Part shown: piece by piece, positions 22,367 through 26,928 of the stretch
Numbering within the stretch: the first letter of the stretch is position 1
Layout: each line of letters starts with the position of its first letter
DNA from: a virus
IMG/VR virus record: IMGVR_UViG_3300023178_000220
Location: 1 to 26,928 of that record
Reading direction: 5' to 3' (one strand)
DNA length: 26,928 nucleotides
The notes under the pieces: model-generated
The model's database searches: none
What the model was told of the DNA's origin: nothing
The model's input: only the letters and a program-made list of their open reading frames with translations
Program-made: the position numbers and the translations under genes

Positions 22367-22555
22367 TTACATTTCCTCTGCGATACCTAAAATCTCAGCT
22401 ACAAGAAATCCGCCTGCTAACCAAGCCACACTACCTGTAAATAGAGCAATAAGACAGCCTGCTATACGCACTCCACTCTTAGCCATACTAATCCAAAAGT
22501 GTTTTGTGCTTGGATCTTTAGATGCAGGAATAATAATCTTTTCTGGAATAGGCAT
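22367..22555 (-). CDS. 62-aa membrane protein
   Basis: The start is not coupled by a clear Shine-Dalgarno of its own but overlaps the TAA of clpP (TAATG). An N-terminal soluble part ([22 protein letters not shown]) is followed by MAKSGVRIAGCLIALFTGSVAWLAGGFLVAEILGIAEEM, about 35 hydrophobic residues with a Gly break, so one kinked or two short helices. Similar proteins sit next to clpP or in small-gene clusters of T4-like marine phages. Function unknown. Confidence 0.75.
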   Translation of the reverse strand: MPIPEKIIIPASKDPSTKHFWISMAKSGVRIAGCLIALFTGSVAWLAGGFLVAEILGIAEEM

Positions 22556-23139
22556 TAACGCTTCTCCATAATTTTATCTGCAAGTCCATAGTCTACTGAT
22601 TCTTTGGCACTCATGAAGTTGTCACGATCCATGTCTGCTTCAAGTGTAGCATAGTCCTTACCTGTGTGTTCTACATAAAGTTTAGTAAGTGTGTCCTTCC
22701 AATGTTGTAATTCTTTGTATTGGATTTCAACATCACTTGCCTGTCCTCTTGTACCACCCAATGGCTGGTGAATCATATGCCTTGCGTGTGGTAAAATAAA
22801 TCTTTTTCCTTTAGTGCCTGCACTTGCAAGAAAACTTCCCATGCTTGCGGCAATGCCCATAACAATAGTATGTACTGGCGACTTAATAAAATTCATTGTA
22901 TCATAAATGCTCATACCTGCTGTCACGCTACCACCTGGTGAATTAATGTAAAAATTAATAGGCTTGTCTGGATTTTGACTTTCTAAGAACAGCATCTGTG
23001 AAACTATTAAACTTGCACTTGTTTGATTAACATCTGTGTCAAGCATAATAATTCTGTCTTTTAGTAGTCTCGAATATATATCATAACTGCGTTCGCCACG
23101 CTGTTCTTTTTCAATCACTACAGGAACTAAGTTAGGCAT
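22555..23139 (-). CDS. clpP: ClpP-type serine protease (canonical)
   Basis: 194 aa, the length of bacterial ClpP. It is the peptidase core of the Clp ATP-dependent protease. The catalytic triad is intact: Ser99 in GIAASMGSF, His124 in MIHQPLGG, and Asp173 in [28 protein letters not shown], which forms the oxyanion strand and handle region, and [10 protein letters not shown]-like [14 protein letters not shown] are present. No Clp ATPase is in the window, so it may use host ClpX or ClpA. The start is coupled to the 76-aa gene (TAATG, GGAAGAGG upstream). A different ClpP-like protein lies at 25039-25602. Confidence 0.96.
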   Translation of the reverse strand: MPNLVPVVIEKEQRGERSYDIYSRLLKDRIIMLDTDVNQTSASLIVSQMLFLESQNPDKPINFYINSPGGSVTAGMSIYDTMNFIKSPVHTIVMGIAASMGSFLASAGTKGKRFILPHARHMIHQPLGGTRGQASDVEIQYKELQHWKDTLTKLYVEHTGKDYATLEADMDRDNFMSAKESVDYGLADKIMEKR

Positions 23140-23369
23140 TATAATCCTCTTCCTTGTTTAATTACATGTTCTTCTGGTCCTTTAGATGTAAACTCCATGC
23201 CTACTGCATTGCCTACATATAAACGACCATTATATTTCATATGGATTTTATTACTAGCCAAAACTACTGTTAAATTTTGCTTAGGCCTAAAATCCATAAC
23301 TTCAGCTTCAACTACCTGATCTTTGTCAGTACAGGTAATAGAACATTTATCATCGTATATAGTTTTCAT
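23139..23369 (-). CDS. 76-aa conserved small protein
   Basis: ATG at 23369 has AAAGGA with good spacing and is the first gene behind the strongest promoter in the window. It is a compact beta-rich domain ([39 protein letters not shown]....[15 protein letters not shown]). It looks like a small all-beta fold resembling short proteins of T4-like marine phages that have no assigned role. It is coupled to clpP downstream, so the two may be functionally related (for example adaptor or regulator), but nothing in the sequence proves this. Confidence 0.75.
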   Translation of the reverse strand: MKTIYDDKCSITCTDKDQVVEAEVMDFRPKQNLTVVLASNKIHMKYNGRLYVGNAVGMEFTSKGPEEHVIKQGRGL

Positions 23370-23390
23370 ATCATTCCTTTATTATTAATT

Positions 23391-23419
23391 ATTATAAGAT
23401 ATTTTGTTAGTATTGTCAA
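23391..23419 (-). promoter_or_regulatory. Perfect-consensus sigma70 promoter of the clpP-tRNA operon
   Basis: TTGACA (23419-23414), exact 17-bp spacer, TATAAT (23396-23391): a full consensus promoter. It would drive the 76-aa gene, clpP, the small membrane and WYL_2 proteins, the glycine-zipper protein and probably the tRNA/small-CDS block as far as tRNA-Leu. Confidence 0.92.
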
Positions 23420-23467
23420 GTGAAATTAGTCCAATAACGGTTAGTATATTCTGTATTTGATTTAACA

Positions 23468-23665
23468 TTAGTGTAAAGTCACCTCTTCAGTAGGATCAAT
23501 TCCAAAGTATTGAATACATAATTTAACAATTACTTCCGGCACTTCTTCTTCATCACTTCCCTCAGGAATAAACATTCCTTTTAGAGTTCCGTCCTTGCCT
23601 ATAATAATTCCCCAGTCATCATCTGCTAGTGCTTCTTCAAAACTTACAACTTTTGGTTCCGTCAT
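23468..23665 (-). CDS. 65-aa acidic protein
   Basis: ATG at 23665 lies inside the end of the TilS-like gene, overlapping by 29 nt in another frame, with AAGG about 10 nt upstream. An upstream in-frame start at 23722 would add 19 residues coded by the TilS overlap and is less likely. The product (SFEEALADDDWGIIIGKDGTLKGMFIPEGSDEEEVPEVIVKLC...) is very acidic, with a GKDG..KG turn like small phage proteins of unknown role. No catalytic motif seen. Confidence 0.65.
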   Translation of the reverse strand: MTEPKVVSFEEALADDDWGIIIGKDGTLKGMFIPEGSDEEEVPEVIVKLCIQYFGIDPTEEVTLH

Positions 23666-24266
23666 CCGCTTTAACCTTTTTGCTAATAGTTTTATAGATG
23701 CCGGGGTTAACTCGCAACACATGTGGCATCATTTCGTGTCTTACGTAATTTCTAATATAATTTGTGTCAGTGTTGCTTGTGTCTTCAACGTATTCAATAT
23801 TATTTAAGTCTGCCCACAGTTGAAAATCACGTTTCCGAGTCTGTCGAAAAGGACGGACGACATTGCCTCTTGTGCGAGGCACAATTTTACCTGTACCATG
23901 CATTGAACTCCAAACCCAAGTCTCAACACAGTCGTCCAAATGATGACATGTAATTACAGGTAAATGATTATCAGCAAACATGTCTATCCATGCATAGCGT
24001 TTTTGCCGCCAATAGTCTTCCTGGCTCATACCTTTAGGTTTATGTATTTTGCTAATACCACGGATTTGAAAAGGCAAATCGTATTTTTGCACATATCTAC
24101 GCACACAATCTTCTGCAACTTTACTATGTTCAGTGCCGTGGTTAAAATGAAATATTTCTACCTCATGATTTCTACGTAAGAAATCTAGTGCGGCCATTGA
24201 GTCAACTCCGCCGCTAACAGCAACCATAATCTTGCGAGGCAACTTGCCTTGAAGTTGAATCATCAC
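23637..24266 (-). CDS. tilS: TilS-like tRNA(Ile)-lysidine synthase, catalytic domain only
   Basis: 209 aa. In cells TilS adds lysine to C34 of tRNA-Ile(CAU), switching it from Met to Ile decoding. The PP-loop SGGVDS (residues 18-23) and the TilS-specific stretch VRPFRQTRKRDFQLWADLNNIEYVEDTSN...YIRNYVRHEMMP are clear. HFNHG and THHLDDCVETW-like TCHHLDDCVETWVW are also typical. Bacterial TilS often has extra C-terminal domains (about 430 aa in E. coli); they are absent, as in short forms. A GTG or ATG start overlaps or abuts the end of the 236-aa gene. No tRNA-Ile(CAU) is in the window, so the substrate is either elsewhere in the genome or of the host. Confidence 0.9.
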   Translation of the reverse strand: MMIQLQGKLPRKIMVAVSGGVDSMAALDFLRRNHEVEIFHFNHGTEHSKVAEDCVRRYVQKYDLPFQIRGISKIHKPKGMSQEDYWRQKRYAWIDMFADNHLPVITCHHLDDCVETWVWSSMHGTGKIVPRTRGNVVRPFRQTRKRDFQLWADLNNIEYVEDTSNTDTNYIRNYVRHEMMPHVLRVNPGIYKTISKKVKADDGTKSCKF

Positions 24267-24976
24267 TACACCTTGTATAGTTTTACATAATTTAGACGTG
24301 TTTCATTTGCTTCAAAGAAGCGATTCTTAGTATGTGATCTTACTTTTGCTTTGATACGTTTCATACAACCAACAGGATGATCAAACTTGTTCATGAAACT
24401 AACAAGATTGCCATCAAGCACTGCGGTGTAGTTATAACTCTCCCATCGTTCACTGTAGCGTTGGTCAAGTATTTTAATGACACCTTCTACAGTATCTTTT
24501 TCTTTGCCAAGATATTGACTGTCGCGATACTCTACACGAATCTCTTTTGTAAGATCATTTTCATGACGGTCGCGTTTAACAAATTCTGGTATAAAAGCAA
24601 CACGACCAAGATTGTTTACACTGACAGTATCTTCTGATACACTGTCGATCATGTCTTTTTTGAATTCATCAAGTTCACCAAGACCTAACAGTATATAACG
24701 CTTCATCCATTTACGAGCATCTTCTACTGCGGCAAAGTCTTCTTCTGTTGGTTGGAACATTTTGAAGTCCGGATCTACATAGCTTGCAGACTTTACGGCA
24801 AAATGAAATTTAACCATCTCTTTGTTAGAATGTTCCGTAGGGGTTTCTTCACTGTATCTACGTGTGTCTTTTTGATAGCCTTTACGAATCCGATATGCCG
24901 CAAATGCTACAGCCAATGCTTCTTGTGTAGGAACAGTTTTAAGTGGTACACGATCTTTAGTTTGAAATGCCATCAT
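24266..24976 (-). CDS. 236-aa conserved phage protein, unknown function
   Basis: ATG ATG at 24976 follows AAAGG. The protein is soluble, charged and helical at the N-terminus (QEALAVAFAAYRIRKGYQKDTRRYSEE), with a central RKWMKRYILLGLGELDEFKKDMI and a C-terminal MKRIKAKVRSHTKNRFFEANETRLNYVKLYKV that is strongly basic. The last part could bind nucleic acid. It resembles proteins of T4-like marine phages with no function assigned. It is the first gene of an operon with the TilS-like gene, whose start overlaps its stop. Confidence 0.78.
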   Translation of the reverse strand: MMAFQTKDRVPLKTVPTQEALAVAFAAYRIRKGYQKDTRRYSEETPTEHSNKEMVKFHFAVKSASYVDPDFKMFQPTEEDFAAVEDARKWMKRYILLGLGELDEFKKDMIDSVSEDTVSVNNLGRVAFIPEFVKRDRHENDLTKEIRVEYRDSQYLGKEKDTVEGVIKILDQRYSERWESYNYTAVLDGNLVSFMNKFDHPVGCMKRIKAKVRSHTKNRFFEANETRLNYVKLYKV

Positions 24977-25008
24977 AGTTTTTGCCTTTGTTGTTGCCTT
25001 ATGTTATT

Positions 25009-25037
25009 AATATAGTATATTTTAAGTAATTTGTCAA
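25009..25037 (-). promoter_or_regulatory. Sigma70-type promoter of the 236-aa/tilS operon
   Basis: TTGACA (25037-25032), 17-bp spacer, TATATT (25014-25009). It begins right after the stop of the second ClpP gene. Confidence 0.85.
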
Positions 25038-25038
25038 C

Positions 25039-25602
25039 CTATAAAATATCGTCTGCAATTTTTAAGTCTATTAACTGTTTGGCTGTGTAGTATTGATCAC
25101 TAGGATTTTTTATAAATTTATTACGTACTTCTTGTACTGTCATGCCTGTTGCTTCTTTTAGAATCTGTAGACATCTTGCTTCACAGTTTTGATTCTCTTT
25201 CATTTGTGCTCTTATGTCATGCATCTTGGCATCTAAACTATCTGAGTGTTGGTGATTCATTATACCTGTGTTCTTACCAATATAACGATAACCTTGTGAA
25301 CCACTTGCAAATATTAAAAAGCCTGCACTCATAATAGCGCCAACTCCAACTGTGCTGATATGATGATAACTTGTTTTCATTATATCTATCAGTGCAAACA
25401 TTTCGTATAAGTCGCCGCCTGGTGTGTTAATATAAAGTTCTAATACACGTTTAGGTTTTTTTGTAAGGTTAGCACTTAGAATCCACTTTATAGCTTCACT
25501 TACATTTTCATTTGTAAGTTCACCATGTAGATAGTGTACGTCAGCATCTAGTAGACTTCTGTCTACTGCTTCTACACTAGTCCAATTTTCATATTTAGGC
25601 AT
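25039..25602 (-). CDS. Second, divergent ClpP-like protease
   Basis: 187 aa, clearly ClpP/crotonase-fold but far from the copy at 22555. Triad residues are kept: Ser92 in GAIMSAGFLIF, His117 in IMNHQHSD, Asp169 in NPSDQYYTA. YINTPGGDLYEMFALIDIM is the oxyanion strand. The handle region after the His (DSLDAKMHDIRAQMKENQNCEARCL) has two cysteines and no QPLGG. It may assemble separately or form mixed rings with the canonical copy. A late-type AATAAATA lies 9 nt before the ATG, and no near Shine-Dalgarno is present. The substrate is unknown; a role in head or tail maturation would fit late timing, but T4 uses an unrelated protease for that. Confidence 0.9.
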   Translation of the reverse strand: MPKYENWTSVEAVDRSLLDADVHYLHGELTNENVSEAIKWILSANLTKKPKRVLELYINTPGGDLYEMFALIDIMKTSYHHISTVGVGAIMSAGFLIFASGSQGYRYIGKNTGIMNHQHSDSLDAKMHDIRAQMKENQNCEARCLQILKEATGMTVQEVRNKFIKNPSDQYYTAKQLIDLKIADDIL

Positions 25603-25610
25603 ATTTTTAA

Positions 25611-25618
25611 TATTTATT
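25611..25618 (-). promoter_or_regulatory. T4-type late promoter candidate for the second ClpP-like gene
   Basis: AATAAATA, 7 of 8 to TATAAATA, overlapping the stop of the 143-aa gene and ending 9 nt before the ATG. The region is AT-rich, so a chance match is possible. Confidence 0.4.
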
Positions 25619-26049
25619 TACTCCTGAGTCCATTTATATTTTGCCAAATTATTAGTTTCGCAATATCTGATAAAAAGTCCTGTTTCTCTACCATGGGCTT
25701 CAATTTCCCAAGGTAAATCCCAATAGCTCACATCATCAGGATCAATAGTTTTACCTAGCCAAACATGCTTCTCAGGATGCAGTTCCCGTCTCACATACTG
25801 TTTGACATGAACCTTTTCTTGGGCTACTGTTTCTAAAACTTTGCGTAAAGGTTGAGTTTTATCAACTTCAATTTCAAATTCTTTTTTATCTAATTCTAGA
25901 CAAAACCCCATTGCACCTTTTGGCTTAGAAAGATATACTGTGATATCTAGATTTTTAATCTTTGGCATTAAAGTGTTTACACAAAATTCTACCATTTTTT
26001 TGGTATGTTTCTTTTGTGATTTGCTTCCACCAAAAACTTCTATGTGCAT
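25618..26049 (-). CDS. Metallopeptidase-like phage protein with altered HExxH
   Basis: 143 aa. A signature of a family of short putative zinc peptidases in phages is present: LETVAQEKVHVKQYVRRELH...VWLGK...YWDLPWEIEAHGRETGL. In related proteins the first part reads HExxHVKQ. Here the leading His is Gln77 (QEKVH), keeping only Glu78 and His81, while the distal WEIEAHGRE segment is kept. This implies either loss of activity or a shifted metal site. The start has TAGGAG and a consensus-like sigma70 promoter. The fold call is from motif order only. Confidence 0.72.
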   Translation of the reverse strand: MHIEVFGGSKSQKKHTKKMVEFCVNTLMPKIKNLDITVYLSKPKGAMGFCLELDKKEFEIEVDKTQPLRKVLETVAQEKVHVKQYVRRELHPEKHVWLGKTIDPDDVSYWDLPWEIEAHGRETGLFIRYCETNNLAKYKWTQE

Positions 26050-26074
26050 AATAGATCTCCTAAGTAATAATATT

Positions 26075-26102
26075 ATTATACACGATCTAATCTAAAAGTC
26101 AA
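26075..26102 (-). promoter_or_regulatory. Sigma70-type promoter of the 143-aa gene
   Basis: TTGACT (26102-26097), 16-bp spacer, TATAAT (26080-26075), 25 nt before the ATG at 26049 with TAGGAG between. Confidence 0.82.
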
Positions 26103-26111
26103 ACAAAACGG

Positions 26112-26297
26112 TTAAACTTTTTCGATTTTGATAGTGCCTTGATCTCCTACCAAAACCTTAATTTTATCACCAGGTTTAATGCCCACTGTTTGGGCAACTT
26201 CATCTGGTATTTTCATCACTACATTTTTTGGGTCTTTTGGAATCTCTTCAAAAATTTCTTCTGCTTTGAATGTCCAAGTTTTTGGTTTGTCTGTCAT
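26112..26297 (-). CDS. AbrB/MazE-type DNA-binding protein
   Basis: 61 aa. KNVVMKIPDEVAQTVGIKPGDKIKVLVGDQGTIKIEKV is the swapped-hairpin AbrB/SpoVT/MazE pattern: strand, IPxEVxxxxGIxxGDxI, strand. Such proteins bind DNA as dimers, either as transcription regulators or as toxin-antitoxin antitoxins. No toxin gene is adjacent in the window: the next gene downstream is the metallopeptidase-like protein, and upstream is an acidic protein. A stand-alone regulator is therefore more likely. A TTAAATA element 6-12 nt before the ATG might be a weak late promoter. Confidence 0.82.
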   Translation of the reverse strand: MTDKPKTWTFKAEEIFEEIPKDPKNVVMKIPDEVAQTVGIKPGDKIKVLVGDQGTIKIEKV

Positions 26298-26309
26298 ACT
26301 GTATTTAAC

Positions 26310-26928
26310 CTACTCTTGCCACACATATGCACTGTAGCCTTTGCCGTTAGTGTCACCGCCTTGGTTATCAATTTCTTCACCATCATAACTAACATCAAAC
26401 AGTGTATCTTCTCCGTTTGGTGCTTCATCAATTGTAAACTTTAGTTTCTTTAGATCGATCAAACCTGGTGTTTCTAAAATGCCGTCAAAAAAAGTACCTT
26501 TTTCAGAACTCATAAACTGTAGCACATAGTCACCTTTGTTGGCATACTTGCTACCGTCTTTGAGTCCTTCGGTAAGCTCAACTTCCCAATCTGTTTCTTC
26601 TGATACCCGACTTGCAAATTCGTTTAGGTCTTCGTTTTCGACTATGTCTTCCAAGTGTTTTGCATTGTACTCTGTGCTATCAACCTTTTCAATATTGATA
26701 TATGCACTGTCCGAAGCAACACCCCATACATGATCAAACTCATTCGGTGCTTCATACCAAGAACTGCCTCCGTTGTCGTCATCCTCATGAAGAAACATTG
26801 CCTCTCGTGGAATGTCTGCACCATTAATGTCTGAGTATTCTTCATCTGCATTTACATCTGCAGGTTTCTTATCTTCAGCATTTAGAACATAATGTAAACA
26901 ATCACCATCTCCACTTTCAAGGCTTTGT
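26310..26928 (-). CDS. Acidic protein of unknown function (5' end outside window)
   Basis: Ends with TAG/TAA at 26310. The frame stays open to the window edge, well beyond the internal ATG at 26798, reading ...ADEEYSDINGADIPREAMFLHEDDDNGGSSWYEAP.... So at least 205 codons are present and the start is missing. It is very acidic (many Asp and Glu), with repeated GxDxN or GDGD-like turns near the visible N-terminus and at GGDTNGKGYSAYVWQE at the C-terminus. Nothing identifies a catalytic site. It could be a DNA mimic or a structural protein; neither is shown. Confidence 0.7.
   Translation of the reverse strand, partial: QSLESGDGDCLHYVLNAEDKKPADVNADEEYSDINGADIPREAMFLHEDDDNGGSSWYEAPNEFDHVWGVASDSAYINIEKVDSTEYNAKHLEDIVENEDLNEFASRVSEETDWEVELTEGLKDGSKYANKGDYVLQFMSSEKGTFFDGILETPGLIDLKKLKFTIDEAPNGEDTLFDVSYDGEEIDNQGGDTNGKGYSAYVWQE

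Noticed and set aside
26112-26297. AbrB-like gene as antitoxin of a toxin-antitoxin pair
   Set aside because: Neither neighbour resembles MazF, VapC or another small toxin. A stand-alone regulator is simpler.

Overview
The window looks like part of the genome of a T4-like (contractile-tail) marine bacteriophage. The DNA is AT-rich. Almost every gene lies on the minus strand, packed with one-base stop/start overlaps (TAATG) and clear Shine-Dalgarno sites. Gene content combines very large T4-like/cyanophage-style tail-fibre proteins, a T4-type DNA ligase, phage tRNAs with encoded CCA ends, and host-like auxiliary genes. No photosynthesis gene is present, so a heterotrophic marine host (for example SAR11, as for HTVC008M-like pelagiphages) is as plausible as a cyanobacterium. 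The host is inferred, not shown.

Layout, read in the direction of transcription (high to low coordinates). 26928-22367: a 5'-truncated acidic protein, an AbrB-like DNA-binding protein, a degenerate metallopeptidase-like protein, two different ClpP-type proteases, a TilS-like PP-loop enzyme and several small conserved phage proteins. 22365-20049: a small-protein, signal-peptide and tRNA block (Ser-GCU, Gly-UCC, Thr-UGU, Leu-UAG, Trp-CCA) in which protein genes abut or overlap tRNAs. A roughly 220-nt GC-rich, apparently structured RNA of unknown type sits here, with its own sigma70 promoter and terminator. 20056-19085: a plus-strand carbamoyltransferase-like (NodU N-terminal domain) gene. 18985-13429: DNA ligase, membrane proteins, a 434-aa conserved protein, a 363-aa fibre protein, a DUF115/sialyltransferase-like protein and a QueD/PTPS-family protein. 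13460-10329: a glycosyltransferase-like protein, UV damage endonuclease, a 57-aa basic protein, a complete-looking Cu/Zn superoxide dismutase, a small membrane protein and a plus-strand zinc-finger protein. 10313-1: an IscA/HesB-type iron-sulfur protein heading an operon with a 2828-aa tail-fibre protein and a second fibre protein that runs off the window.

Two promoter classes can be read directly. Eight minus-strand sites match host sigma70 (TTGACA/T, 16-17 bp, TATAAT-like) and precede mostly metabolic or replication genes. Several sites match the T4 late element TATAAATA and precede IscA plus fibres, the 363-aa fibre, the 57-aa protein plus SOD, a zinc-ribbon protein and the second ClpP. 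This suggests an early host-polymerase programme (repair, tRNA, proteolysis, queuosine-type chemistry, ncRNA) followed by a late programme for tail fibres, with IscA and SOD unexpectedly on the late side.

The most unusual item is the promoter-structured-RNA-terminator unit at about 20341-20634. Also worth a second look are the CDS/tRNA overlaps, the promoter/start-codon fusions that imply leaderless mRNAs, the GC-rich patch inside uvdE, the possible pseudoknot leader of the QueD-like gene, and the phage Cu/Zn SOD.
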